Source of the DNA: Propionigenium maris DSM 9537
GTDB taxonomy: Bacteria > Fusobacteriota > Fusobacteriia > Fusobacteriales > Fusobacteriaceae
Assembly (NCBI RefSeq): GCF_027925155.1
Contig: NZ_BSDY01000003.1
Span: 30,975 to 94,974 of the forward strand
Length of the DNA stretch: 64,000 bases
Reading direction: 5' to 3'
Below, one piece after another: positions 25,676-33,848 of this stretch. The first letter of the stretch is position 1. Each line of letters opens with the position of its first letter. The notes beneath the pieces were generated by a model. It saw only the letters and a list, made by a program, of their open reading frames with translations. It did not search any database and was not told where the DNA came from. Both the position numbers and the translations under genes were made by a program.

Positions 25676-25799
25676 GTTGTTAATAAAAATATAATCCCTG
25701 GTACAAATCCACTTTTATTTTGTATAATACAAAACGGATTTGTCCTTGGATGATTATCCAGCTTACAAATCCGTGTTTATAAAGTAATAAAAGTACCAG
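25663..25799 (-). promoter_or_regulatory. mutually exclusive RNA hairpins of the aromatic attenuator
   Basis: Segment GTACCAGGG (25704-25696) can pair in two ways. Upstream, GTACCAG pairs with CTGGTAC (25799-25793), which overlaps the Trp-Tyr codons; this is extended by AATAAAAGT (25719-25711) with ACTTTTATT (25794-25786). Downstream, it pairs with CCCTCAGGTAC (25673-25663), the 5' arm of the terminator. A separate hairpin CGGATTTGT/ACAAATCCG (25773-25765 with 25743-25735) includes the peptide stop codon region. A ribosome stalled on the aromatic codons would free the antiterminator. Confidence 0.8.
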
Positions 25800-25852
25800 A
25801 AAGAATTGGCAGTATTTAATTTTCTATTTTCTATCTTCTTCATATCTCTCAT
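25763..25852 (-). CDS. 29-residue aromatic leader peptide
   Basis: The ATG at 25852 lies 7 bases after AGGAGG. The peptide has 17 mostly polar and basic residues, then SFWYFYYFI and a short end NTDL before TAA. Seven consecutive codons specify Phe, Trp, Tyr, Phe, Tyr, Tyr, Phe. No other role is apparent for such a peptide; it matches the logic of pheL/trpL leaders but samples all three aromatic amino acids. Each codon was read directly from the complement. Confidence 0.9.
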   Translation of the reverse strand: MRDMKKIENRKLNTANSFWYFYYFINTDL

Positions 25853-25915
25853 CTTCCTGCCTCCTCTTTTTTTATCTCCCTGATCTCGGGCCTTCTCCGA
25901 ATCTTGATTGAAGTT

Positions 25916-25944
25916 ATATTAACAGATTGAATTTTTATTTGCAA
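25916..25944 (-). promoter_or_regulatory. promoter of the aromatic operon
   Basis: TTGCAA (25939-25944), 17-base spacer and TAATAT (25916-25921) on the minus strand, placing the transcript start near 25909 and giving a leader of ~295 bases. Confidence 0.7.
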
Positions 25945-26109
25945 GGATTTTTTTTATGATTTTAGTACACTGTTCGTATTTTTCCGATATTTCTCCCTAT
26001 TTCCTTGAGTTTATGGGTTATTCCTCCTTGACAGTCGTTCGGTTTTCATCCTGTAGATTTCCCACTGAATTATTTATAGATTTAGAGAAAAAAGGCACAC
26101 AATTAAAGA

Positions 26110-26138
26110 TTGACACTATACAGATAACATGATAGTTT
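26110..26138 (+). promoter_or_regulatory. probable promoter of the 80-residue protein gene
   Basis: TTGACA (26110-26115) with TAGTTT 17 bases downstream; the -35 is perfect, the -10 is weak. Confidence 0.45.
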
Positions 26139-26185
26139 ATTAGATAAGTAGGGATTAACAAAACATAATTATGAGGTGATATAGA

Positions 26186-26428
26186 ATGAATTTAGAAAAC
26201 TGGGAAAAAGACCTATACGATGAGATCTTTGACACTACCTTTGATACTATAATGGCTGACTATGAGGCTGGAACTATCACTAAGGAGCAGATTGAGATGA
26301 ACATCACTGAGCACCAGCAGACTCTTATGAACGGATTCTTTGAGGGAGCTAAGACATTTAACGCAAATACTGCAATGATCGACGCTCACCAGCTGGCTCT
26401 TGCTAAGATCAACAAAACAAGCCTATAA
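26186..26428 (+). CDS. small hypothetical protein, 80 residues
   Basis: An acidic, helical cytoplasmic protein (NLENWEKDLYDEIFDTTF...). No family recognised, no cysteines, no membrane segment. The start has GAGGTGAT upstream, and the gene has its own promoter and a strong terminator, so it is very likely real and well expressed. It is convergent with the rhodanese gene and divergent from the aromatic operon. Confidence 0.65.
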   Translation: MNLENWEKDLYDEIFDTTFDTIMADYEAGTITKEQIEMNITEHQQTLMNGFFEGAKTFNANTAMIDAHQLALAKINKTSL

Positions 26429-26434
26429 TAAGTT

Positions 26435-26478
26435 AAGGGATAGATTCAGGAGCACTTACCTGATCTATCCCTTTTTTT
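26435..26478 (+). terminator. terminator of the 80-residue protein gene
   Basis: AAGGGATAGATTCAGG and CCTGATCTATCCCTT pair with one bulge around an 8-base loop, followed by TTTTT. Confidence 0.9.
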
Positions 26479-26517
26479 ATTTCCTGATCTCTTCCACCGG
26501 AAGATTATAGTTTAACC

Positions 26518-26877
26518 TCAGTCGCTGCAGTCCTTAAACTCCTTCAGTCCTCCCTTAAGGTTATATACCTTTTTGAATCCTAACTCCTTCATCATCTCAC
26601 AAGCACCTAGTGATCTTACGCCTCCCGTTCAGACCACAAGATATGTAGGATCTTTAGGGAGCTCCGCTAACCTCTCCTTAAAATCATCGGAGTAGTAATC
26701 CATAATAATAACGTCCTCTACAAGAGGCTCTACCTTGGCTATCTCCTCTGCTGTTCTCACATCTAGCACCCTTACATCCTCGTCTCCTAGGAGTTCCATA
26801 GCCTTCTCCTTGTTAACATCAAACTCGCTCCCCTTTTTGGCCTTTAGCCTCAGAGCTGCTGTCTTTAAAATACTCAT
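26518..26877 (-). CDS. rhodanese-domain protein, probable selenoprotein (in-frame TGA)
   Basis: Reading through the TGA at 26631-26629 gives a 119-residue single-domain rhodanese. The N-terminal part has VRVLDVRTAEEI and the part before TGA ends TYLVV. After TGA comes TGGVRSLGACEMM, then VYNLKGGLKEF, and a stop at 26518. The TGA is residue 83, exactly where rhodaneses have the catalytic Cys of the C-x-x-G-x-R loop. A hairpin starting 8 bases after TGA could be a bSECIS. Rhodaneses carry sulfur or selenium as a persulfide-type intermediate on this residue. The gene is 27 bases downstream of an amidase lipoprotein gene. If selenocysteine is not inserted, the product would stop at 82 residues and be inactive. 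Confidence 0.75.
26597..26631 (-). promoter_or_regulatory. candidate bSECIS hairpin
   Basis: After UGA and 8 bases, CGUAAG pairs with CUUGUG (two G-U pairs), a 2-base AU bulge follows, then CAC pairs with GUG around the loop UAG. The apex is ~19-21 bases from UGA, inside the range used by bacterial SECIS elements. Pairing was worked out by eye. Confidence 0.55.
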
Positions 26878-26904
26878 CCTCTCAACTCCTTCTATAGTTA
26901 AGTA

Positions 26905-27702
26905 TTACTTTACATACTTGTCATTTAATGCCCTTATTATAGCATAGGTTTCCAGATCCATCTCTCCGTCATAGATTGCCGGTCTGAAGTGCATCTGAAA
27001 AGCCCTTACAACCTTTTTATTGTATTCCGACCACTCCCCGTCTACCCTCATGGGATAACCATAGCTTCTGAAAAGATCCTGGACCTCCTCTACAGTAAGT
27101 GCCTCATACTCCTCCTGATTGAGGTGCCTGCTATAGGTTGCCTCATCATACCATGCTCCTATACCATACCGCTTATATAACCTCTTCCACGGGAAGTATG
27201 GTCCCGGATCGTGTTTTCTATCTGGGGCAATATCTGAATGCCCCACTATCCTTGTGGGGTCTATCTTGTACCTGCTGCTTAGATCTCTTAAGAGGTGTAC
27301 TACCTTTAAGATCTGGTCCTCGGTATAGGGGTAGAATCTTCTCTCCTCACCCTCTACTCTATAACCGGGATTCACTATCTCAACTCCCACCGAGGAATCG
27401 TTGAGATTTGTCCTTCCCTGAAACTCACTTATTCCCGCATGCCACCCTCTCTTCGCCTCTGGAAGCAGCTTATATATGGGCTCCTCTCCCCTGCTGGTAA
27501 TGAGGTAATGGGTGCTCACATGAGGTCCTGTAAGGGCTCTTATGGAGCTCTCATCCCCTCCTGCGGTGTAATGTATCACTATAAATCTAACCCTCTCATT
27601 GTAGGCAGTAGCCCTGTGAGTCTGTGAATCGACTTTATAATTAGGTATAGAAGTACAGGCTGTAAGTGCTGCCAGCAAAATGCAGCTAAATAATCTCTTC
27701 AT
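26905..27702 (-). CDS. N-acetylmuramoyl-L-alanine amidase lipoprotein (AmiD-like)
   Basis: 265 residues. Lipobox LTAC with C16 as the probable lipidated residue. The Amidase_2 domain has FIVIHYTAGG (zinc His), STHYLI, VGVEIVN, and GHSDIAPDRKHDPG with the second zinc His and catalytic Lys/His region. A C-terminal peptidoglycan-binding domain (~195-262; TVEEVQDLFRSYGY, VRAFQMHFRP) follows. It should cleave the amide bond between MurNAc and L-Ala at the outer membrane in murein recycling. Confidence 0.9.
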   Translation of the reverse strand: MKRLFSCILLAALTACTSIPNYKVDSQTHRATAYNERVRFIVIHYTAGGDESSIRALTGPHVSTHYLITSRGEEPIYKLLPEAKRGWHAGISEFQGRTNLNDSSVGVEIVNPGYRVEGEERRFYPYTEDQILKVVHLLRDLSSRYKIDPTRIVGHSDIAPDRKHDPGPYFPWKRLYKRYGIGAWYDEATYSRHLNQEEYEALTVEEVQDLFRSYGYPMRVDGEWSEYNKKVVRAFQMHFRPAIYDGEMDLETYAIIRALNDKYVK

Positions 27703-27735
27703 ACTTCCCTCCCGGTATCTTTTAAAAATTACAAA

Positions 27736-29055
27736 TTAATCCTCTACAATAAACTCCTTGTATCTGTTCTGATCCTCCTGCTTCAGGGAAGTAGTTATGA
27801 GAAGCCCCTCACCAGTATATTCCTGGCTGATCACCTTGGTATTCCCCAGAAGGTAGGAGGATACATCTCCCCTGCTAAATGGTATGAGAAGGGTGAGATT
27901 TTTATTTCCCTTAAAGAGTTCTCCCTCTATCCTATCGATAAGCTCGTTGATGCCGCTTCTCTCAGTAGCCGAGATATACATGGTATTTTCTGAATCTTCA
28001 GACTTCCTTCCCTCTAGGGTCTCCTCATCCAGTTTATCTATCTTGTTGTAAACCAGTAGATGAGGGGTTCCCTCGGTATTCAGGTCCTCCACTACACTTC
28101 TGGTTACCTTTAACTGGTGCTCTGCGTCCTCTCTGGCTATATCTGTAACATAGAGAAGAAGATCCGCTTCCTCTACCTCCTCCAGAGTAGACTTAAAGGC
28201 CTCTACAAGGGTATGAGGCAGCTTACTTACAAAACCTACCGTATCTACAAGGATAAACTCCAGGTTATCCCTGAGCTTTACCTTTCTGTGGAAGGGATCC
28301 AGGGTAGCAAAGAGCATATCCTTTGCTGGAGAGATAGTTCTCTCTGGATTTTCCTCATCCATTTCCATAAAGAGGTTCATAATAGTGGATTTTCCTGCAT
28401 TGGTATACCCCACAAGGGCCACACTAGGAGTAGTGCTCTTCTTTCTCTGCTTTCTTCTGACCTCTCTTTGTTTTTTAACCTCATCTAGAGCTCTTTCTAC
28501 ATTGGTGATTCTTTCCTCGATATTTCTTCTGTCAAGCTCAAGCTTTGTCTCTCCCAGACCTCTTGTCCCTATCCCTGCTCCAGTACGGGAAAGCTTATCC
28601 CCCATACCTATAAGCCTTGGTTTTTGGTATTTCAGGCTTGCAAGTTCTACCTGGAGCTTTCCCTCCTTGGATGTAGCTCTGCTTGCAAAGATATCCAGGA
28701 TAAGAGCCGTTCTGTCCATGATCTCCGTCTCAAAGATCTCATTTAGGTTACGTATCTGTATCCCCCCAAGCTCATCATCAAAGATGATTATATCGATACC
28801 ATTGCCATGGACAAATGCCTGTATCTCCTCGATCTTTCCCTTCCCAAGGTAGGTTCCTGGTTCCGGCTTATCCTTACTCTGGGTAAAGGTAGTTATAACC
28901 TGAAAGTTTGCTGCATGAGCCAGCTCAGCCAGCTCATTCAGGGAATCCTCCAAAGTTACCTCTCCCTTTTTTCTGTACATATCCAGGGCTACGAGAACTG
29001 CCCTGCCCCTCACTTTATTTTCATCAAAATTAATCTTAATCACCTCACCTTTCAT
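27736..29055 (-). CDS. hflX: GTPase HflX
   Basis: 439 residues. An N-terminal HflX domain with GKGKIEEI and FDDELGGIQIRNL is followed by a coiled-coil helical segment (RRNIEERITNVERAL...). The G domain has ALVGYTNAGKST (G1), DTVGFVSKLPH (G3) and NKIDKLD (G4), and there is a C-terminal domain of ~70 residues. HflX splits stalled or stressed ribosomes. The ATG at 29055 has AAGGGG upstream. Its upstream region shares a 59-base block with the region upstream of treR. Confidence 0.95.
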   Translation of the reverse strand: MKGEVIKINFDENKVRGRAVLVALDMYRKKGEVTLEDSLNELAELAHAANFQVITTFTQSKDKPEPGTYLGKGKIEEIQAFVHGNGIDIIIFDDELGGIQIRNLNEIFETEIMDRTALILDIFASRATSKEGKLQVELASLKYQKPRLIGMGDKLSRTGAGIGTRGLGETKLELDRRNIEERITNVERALDEVKKQREVRRKQRKKSTTPSVALVGYTNAGKSTIMNLFMEMDEENPERTISPAKDMLFATLDPFHRKVKLRDNLEFILVDTVGFVSKLPHTLVEAFKSTLEEVEEADLLLYVTDIAREDAEHQLKVTRSVVEDLNTEGTPHLLVYNKIDKLDEETLEGRKSEDSENTMYISATERSGINELIDRIEGELFKGNKNLTLLIPFSRGDVSSYLLGNTKVISQEYTGEGLLITTSLKQEDQNRYKEFIVED

Positions 29056-29074
29056 TGGGTCCCCTTAGACTCGA

Positions 29075-29133
29075 CCCTATACTATATTCTAACAGGTTTA
29101 CCCCCTTAAATATAGAAGATTTTTTATAAATAT
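29075..29133. repeat. 59-base block shared with 33620-33678 (copy 1)
   Basis: Ungapped alignment with 33620-33678 gives roughly 80% identity by eye, with the core CTATACTATAT and TTAACAGGTTTA-like sequence conserved. Each copy lies upstream of a minus-strand gene (hflX, treR) and downstream of another gene's terminator. It may be a duplicated promoter or a small mobile repeat. Confidence 0.5.
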
Positions 29134-29209
29134 AAAAGAATTTTCATTTCATTTTACATAACTTATTTCACTGCTCCTCTTCCCAAAATATCATTCAAAA
29201 AAAGTACAA

Positions 29210-29233
29210 AAGGAAGCCTATATAGGCTTCCTT
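29210..29233. terminator. terminator of the treB-treC transcript
   Basis: AAGGAAGCCTAT and ATAGGCTTCCTT form a 24-base perfect palindrome, followed on the minus strand by TTGTACTTTTTTT. Confidence 0.85.
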
Positions 29234-29237
29234 AAAC

Positions 29238-30887
29238 TTAACTGTTCTTTTTATAGAGAACGATACTTTCATACTCCCTCAGGTGAAGCTGCTCTTCCTC
29301 CAGGTGAATATCCTTGTAGTTGGAGGTTAAGACCTCATACTCCCCTATCCTCTCTATTTCCACTTCCCTCTTAACAGGATAGAAGTTATTGATAACTACT
29401 ACCTCCTCATCCTCCAGCCTCCTTTTAAAGGCGAAGATACCTTCGTCCTCCTCCATAAAGGGCTCAAAGGTCCCGTGGGAGATAACATCATACTCCCTTC
29501 TCAGGGAGATAAGCTTCTTATAGTGGTAGAATACAGAGTCCCTGTCCTCTAAAGCTCTGCTGCTATTAATCTCCCTGTAATTTTCAGTGGTAGCAAGCCA
29601 CGGCTCCCCAGAAGTAAAGCCGCCATTTACAGTGTCATCCCACTGCATGGGAGTTCTGGAGTTATCCCTTGATTTTTCTCCCAGGATCTTTAGGATCTCA
29701 TCCTGAGGCCTCCCCTCTCCCTTAAGTATCTCATAGTAGTTCAGGGATTCTACATCTCTGTAATTATCTATAGAGCCATACTTTGCATTGGTCATAGACA
29801 GTTCCTCACCCTGGTAGATATAGGGAGTCCCCTTCATCATATGAACAGACGTAGCGAGCATCTTAGCACTCTCCGACCTGTAGTTCACATCATCTCCAAA
29901 TCTGGAAACTACCCTTGGCTGGTCGTGGTTACACCAGAAGAGTGCATTCCACCCTCCACCCCTATCCATCTCAGTCTGCCATCTGTTAAGGAGTTTTTTA
30001 AGCTCCTTAAAGTCAAAGTCCTTCAGCGACCACTTATCGCCATTTTCATAATCTACCTTAAGGTGGTGAAAACTGAAGGTCATGGAGAGCTCTTTTTCAT
30101 AAGGATTGGAATACCTGATACAGTTTTCTATGGAGGTGGAGCTCATCTCCCCCACTGTAACTACTTCCTCATACCTTCCAAAGGTTCTCTCATTTAATTC
30201 CTTGAGATACTCATGGATCCTTGGGCCATCTGTATAGAACCTTCTCCCGTCTCCAATAGTGTCATCCTCATAGATATCCGGCTTACTGATGAGGTTTATC
30301 ACATCCAGCCTGAACCCCTTTACTCCCTTTTCAAGCCAGAAGTTGGCAGCTGCATATATCTCCTCCCTCACCTCTGGATTTTCCCAGTTAAGGTCAGCCT
30401 GGGTCACATCAAAGAGGTGAAGGTAGTACTTCCCCATATCCTCCACATACTCCCAGGCACTTCCTCCAAACTTAGATACCCAGTTGGTAGGGGCTTTCCC
30501 GTCTACTGGATCCTTAAAGATATAGTAGTCCTGATACTTCTTCTCCCCTGCCAGGGCTCTCTTAAACCACTCATGTTCCGTAGAGGTATGGTTAAATACC
30601 ATATCCAGCATGATACTAATTCCTCTTCTCTCTGCTTCAGCTACTAGTAGTTCAAAGTCTTCCATGCTACCAAAATCAGGGTTTATAGAGGTATAATCAG
30701 CTACATCATAGCCGTTATCATTCATAGGAGATGGATAGATGGGGGTAAGCCATATATAATCCACTCCCAGCTCATTGATATAGTCTAACTTCTCTATAAC
30801 TCCTCTAAGGTCTCCCCTTCCATTACCTGTCGTATCCCTAAAACTCTTGGGATATATCTGGTAAACTACACTTTTTTCAAATGACAT
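29238..30887 (-). CDS. treC: trehalose-6-phosphate hydrolase
   Basis: 549-residue GH13 enzyme. Motifs: QIYPKSFRDTTGNGRGDLRG, DMVFNHTS (region I), GFRLDVINLISK with the nucleophile Asp (II), VGEMSS with the acid/base Glu (III) and CNHDQPR (IV). The phospho-trehalase pattern (FYTDGPR, LSMTFSFHHLKVDY) separates it from oligo-1,6-glucosidases. It splits trehalose-6-phosphate into glucose and glucose-6-phosphate. It is cotranscribed with treB, 55 bases upstream. Confidence 0.93.
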   Translation of the reverse strand: MSFEKSVVYQIYPKSFRDTTGNGRGDLRGVIEKLDYINELGVDYIWLTPIYPSPMNDNGYDVADYTSINPDFGSMEDFELLVAEAERRGISIMLDMVFNHTSTEHEWFKRALAGEKKYQDYYIFKDPVDGKAPTNWVSKFGGSAWEYVEDMGKYYLHLFDVTQADLNWENPEVREEIYAAANFWLEKGVKGFRLDVINLISKPDIYEDDTIGDGRRFYTDGPRIHEYLKELNERTFGRYEEVVTVGEMSSTSIENCIRYSNPYEKELSMTFSFHHLKVDYENGDKWSLKDFDFKELKKLLNRWQTEMDRGGGWNALFWCNHDQPRVVSRFGDDVNYRSESAKMLATSVHMMKGTPYIYQGEELSMTNAKYGSIDNYRDVESLNYYEILKGEGRPQDEILKILGEKSRDNSRTPMQWDDTVNGGFTSGEPWLATTENYREINSSRALEDRDSVFYHYKKLISLRREYDVISHGTFEPFMEEDEGIFAFKRRLEDEEVVVINNFYPVKREVEIERIGEYEVLTSNYKDIHLEEEQLHLREYESIVLYKKNS

Positions 30888-30942
30888 ATAAAACCTTCCT
30901 TTTTATCTTTTCACTTCTAAATTTAAATTCAACTACAGGATC

Positions 30943-32352
30943 CTACAGGGTGTTCGTTGCCCTCTTCTTCCGATAGATCACCGTTGTCAGTGCTGTAGGA
31001 ACAACAATAGCCACTACAATACAGAGAGCATAGACACCCCAGTACTGCGGTTTAATGGAAAGAATTCCAGGTATCCCTCCAACCCCTATACCATTGGACA
31101 TCACTCCAAAGATTCCCGCAATAACAGCAGCCAGTGCCGATCCAACCATTGCACACAGCATGGGGAACTTGTACTTTAAGTTTATACCGTACATAGCCGG
31201 CTCAGTAACTCCAAGATAAGCTGAGATTACAGCAGGTATTGAAACCTCTCTCTCCATCTTGTTCTTGTTAGCCATAACTATACCAAGTACTGCAGATCCC
31301 TGGGCTATATTTGAAAGAGCAATTAGAGGCCACAACATAGTTCCTCCTAAATTCTGTACTAGCTGAAGATCTACTGCATTGGTAGTGTGGTGAACTCCTG
31401 TAATAACCAGAGGTCCGTATAGGAAACCAAAGAGAGCAGAACCTACAATGGCAAAGGGACCAGTAAGAGCAGCCTTTGCAAGGAATGCAACTCCGTCTCC
31501 AATGGTTCTTCCAAAGGGACCGATAACAGTGTGTGCAAGAAGAACGGATCCAAGTATAGCTATAAATGGAACAACAACGATCTCAATAGATGCCGGAGTA
31601 ATTTTTCTCATCTTAGTTTCAATCCATGCAAGAGCAACACCAGCAAGCATTGCAGGAATAACCTGTGCCTGGTATCCTACCTTTTCAATGGTAAACTTAC
31701 CAAAATTCCACACCTCTGGAGTTTGAGAACCTATCAGATAGGCGTTCATAAGCTGAGGTGACACCAAGGTGATACCAAGGATAATCCCCAGAATAGGAGT
31801 TCCTCCCATCTTTCTTGTAACCGACCAGGTGATACCCACTGGAAGGAAGTGAAAGATAGCCTCCCCTATAAGCCATAGGAATGAATGGACTCCAGCCCAG
31901 AAAACACTAATCTGAGTAAGTGTCTGTCCCTCAAACATCTTGATATCCCCTATAAGGTTTCTAAACCCCAGAATAAGTCCTCCTGTAATGATAGCAGGAA
32001 GAAGTGGTACGAAAATTTCAGCCAGGTGAGAGATGGTTCTCTCTAGAATATTCATATTTTTCTGGGCGGCTTTTTTAACAGCAGCCTTATCCATAGCATT
32101 AATATCTGTTTCTCCTATAAACGCCTTATAGAAATCCTTAACTTGCGGCCCGATAATTACCTGAAACTGACCAGCATTAGTAAAGCACCCCTTTACCGAC
32201 TTTAGCTCCTTTATTTTTTCAATATCAGCCTTACTCTCATCCTTCAGAGCAAACCTCATCCTTGTAATACAGTGGGTAACTCCTGCCACATTATCCCTTC
32301 CCCCCACAAGAACTATCAAACTTTTTACATCATCCTTAGATATTTTAGCCAT
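30943..32352 (-). CDS. treB: PTS trehalose transporter EIIBC
   Basis: 469 residues. The EIIB domain (1-~85) has phospho-acceptor C28 in GVTHCITRMRF; the EIIC domain (~105-465) is polytopic with the ITGVHHTTNAVD-type GITEP loop region and VTEPAMYG. No EIIA domain is present, so it must borrow EIIA(Glc), as in E. coli. It imports trehalose as trehalose-6-phosphate. The upstream region has a strong promoter and a TreR-type operator. Confidence 0.93.
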   Translation of the reverse strand: MAKISKDDVKSLIVLVGGRDNVAGVTHCITRMRFALKDESKADIEKIKELKSVKGCFTNAGQFQVIIGPQVKDFYKAFIGETDINAMDKAAVKKAAQKNMNILERTISHLAEIFVPLLPAIITGGLILGFRNLIGDIKMFEGQTLTQISVFWAGVHSFLWLIGEAIFHFLPVGITWSVTRKMGGTPILGIILGITLVSPQLMNAYLIGSQTPEVWNFGKFTIEKVGYQAQVIPAMLAGVALAWIETKMRKITPASIEIVVVPFIAILGSVLLAHTVIGPFGRTIGDGVAFLAKAALTGPFAIVGSALFGFLYGPLVITGVHHTTNAVDLQLVQNLGGTMLWPLIALSNIAQGSAVLGIVMANKNKMEREVSIPAVISAYLGVTEPAMYGINLKYKFPMLCAMVGSALAAVIAGIFGVMSNGIGVGGIPGILSIKPQYWGVYALCIVVAIVVPTALTTVIYRKKRATNTL

Positions 32353-32367
32353 AACCCCCTCCTTTTT

Positions 32368-32379
32368 GGGAACGTTCCC
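32368..32379. promoter_or_regulatory. TreR-type operator
   Basis: GGGAACGTTCCC is a perfect 12-base palindrome with the central CG typical of LacI-family sites, just downstream of the treB transcript start and before the ribosome site. It is a natural target for the LacI-family regulator encoded upstream. Confidence 0.8.
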
Positions 32380-32391
32380 TTAATTTGTTTA

Positions 32392-32420
32392 ATCATATAA
32401 CAAACTTTTAAAAAAGTCAA
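32392..32420 (-). promoter_or_regulatory. treB promoter
   Basis: TTGACT (32415-32420), 17 bases, TATGAT (32392-32397) on the minus strand, with the operator at about +6 to +17. Confidence 0.8.
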
Positions 32421-32486
32421 ATGATTCGTACAAAAACCAAATAAAAAAACTGAAAACAGAAAAAATAACCCTAAATAAAACAAAGG

Positions 32487-32531
32487 AGGGATAGATATCT
32501 ACCCCTCAAATCATATTTAATATCTATCCCT
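32487..32531 (-). terminator. terminator after treR
   Basis: AGGGATAGATAT and ATATCTATCCCT are perfect 12-base arms around a 21-base loop, followed on the minus strand by CCTTTGTTTTATTT. Confidence 0.8.
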
Positions 32532-32540
32532 GAAGTATTT

Positions 32541-33494
32541 CTAGAGCTTAACAAGCTCCCCCTCTATCAGGGTGTTTTCAACCTCTTCTCCCTGTATCTT
32601 CTTCACTATACTCCTTGCAGCTTTTCTTCCTGCTTCGTCATACCTGAAGTTTATAGAGATATGGTCCTCATATAAAAACTTCAGAAGCTTATCATTTCCA
32701 ATACCTGTAACCACTATATTCTCCATTGCCCCTTCGGTTAAAAACTTCCTTACTCCCAGTGCTATATTGTCCGTTGCACACACCACTGCCTCTATATCCC
32801 TTTCCGCCTCAAATATCTCTTTGGCCAGCCTGTAACCCGACTCATAGGAAAAGTCGCCAAACCTGGATATATCTTTCTGTTTATTTGTCTTACACCAGTC
32901 CCTGTAGGCTGAATATCTTATATAACCAGTGGTGATATCTCTATGATCCACCCCTATATAGGCGATCCTACTTCTTCCCTCTTCCTCCAGGTAACCCATA
33001 ACACTCTTTATGGCACTGTAGTCATCGTAGGCAATACTTGTGAAGTTCTCTACCTCCTTGGCTACCATGACAACTGGAATATCCATCTTTTCCAGGAAGG
33101 CATAGTCCATTCCGCTTATGGCAAAGATTATCACCCCTGCAATATTCTTCTCCCTGAGAACATCCATGTGTTCCACAGTCTTCTCCCTCGAAAAATCACT
33201 TTCTAGGATAATCACATCGTAGTTATTTTTATAGAGGACCTCTAATATGCCCTTGATGGTTTTGTTTTCAGACCTCGAACCTAGACGGGTATTGATTATA
33301 CCGATGACCTTGTTCTGCTTCAGTCTCATACTTTGGGCACTCCTGGAGGGAATAAAGTTTACCTCCTCTATTACCTTAAGTACTTTTTCCTTGGTTGCCC
33401 TCTTAACTCCCGGATCCCCATTGATCACCCTGGAAACCGTTGATTTCCCTACCCCAGCCATCCTTGCTATATCTATAATTGTTAGCTTCTTCAT
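32541..33494 (-). CDS. treR: LacI-family trehalose repressor
   Basis: 317 residues. The N-terminal helix-turn-helix (TIIDIARMAGVGKSTVSRVIN) and hinge (SRSAQSMRLKQ) are followed by a periplasmic-binding-protein-like effector domain. Length and position match E. coli TreR, which binds trehalose-6-phosphate. It has a separate terminator from treB, so it is transcribed alone. The operator in front of treB is its probable site. Trehalose specificity is inferred from the neighbours. Confidence 0.88.
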   Translation of the reverse strand: MKKLTIIDIARMAGVGKSTVSRVINGDPGVKRATKEKVLKVIEEVNFIPSRSAQSMRLKQNKVIGIINTRLGSRSENKTIKGILEVLYKNNYDVIILESDFSREKTVEHMDVLREKNIAGVIIFAISGMDYAFLEKMDIPVVMVAKEVENFTSIAYDDYSAIKSVMGYLEEEGRSRIAYIGVDHRDITTGYIRYSAYRDWCKTNKQKDISRFGDFSYESGYRLAKEIFEAERDIEAVVCATDNIALGVRKFLTEGAMENIVVTGIGNDKLLKFLYEDHISINFRYDEAGRKAARSIVKKIQGEEVENTLIEGELVKL

Positions 33495-33619
33495 ATATAA
33501 ATAGGTCTATTCCTTTTAAATAAACCCTTCCTCCTTATAATAAAAATATCTTGCCTGCACTTTACTTCCGCCTATCGTCACTATGAGGTTTCAAGAAGCA
33601 CCTGCAGACTGTAATTCTA

Positions 33620-33678
33620 ACCTATACTATATATTAACAGGTTTATTCCTATAAATACAGGAGCCTTTTTATAAACAT
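33620..33678. repeat. 59-base block shared with 29075-29133 (copy 2)
   Basis: See copy 1 at 29075. The shared core contains TATACTATAT, which on the minus strand gives a TATAGT -10-like hexamer, but no consensus -35 is visible at 17 bases. Confidence 0.5.
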
Positions 33679-33731
33679 CCAATGAAATAATTCCATAGCT
33701 TCTCCGACTCACTCCCCTCAAAAACAAAAGA

Positions 33732-33748
33732 AAGCCCACAGTGGGCTT
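33732..33748 (-). terminator. terminator of the DUF969-DUF979-pcp operon
   Basis: AAGCCCAC and GTGGGCTT flank one base; the minus strand continues TCTTTTGTTTTT. It is ~100 bases beyond the pcp stop codon. Confidence 0.7.
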
Positions 33749-33848
33749 CCTCCATCACTTTCTTTATTTTCACTACTACCTTCAGAGGGGAAGGCACTAT
33801 CCTTTCTTTGAATAGAACTTAAAACCTTGTAGCTATCAAGGTAAGGCT

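Larger units (their letters stand above)
33495..33848. other. 354-base intergenic region upstream of treR
   Basis: It holds the second 59-base repeat copy and the pcp terminator. The rest is AT-rich; presumably the treR promoter is in or near the repeat copy. Confidence 0.5.

Noticed and set aside
25614..25913. T-box riboswitch in the aromatic operon leader
   Set aside because: I looked for the conserved AGGGTGGNACCGCG box and specifier layout. The only similar stretch (GTGGATTTGTACC) does not match, while the aromatic leader peptide and alternative hairpins explain the region.
26518..26877. Rhodanese pseudogene with a nonsense mutation
   Set aside because: The single stop is TGA at the catalytic Cys, the frame continues with all later rhodanese motifs, and a hairpin follows. 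Decay would not be expected to select that one codon; the possibility stays open until Sec genes are found.
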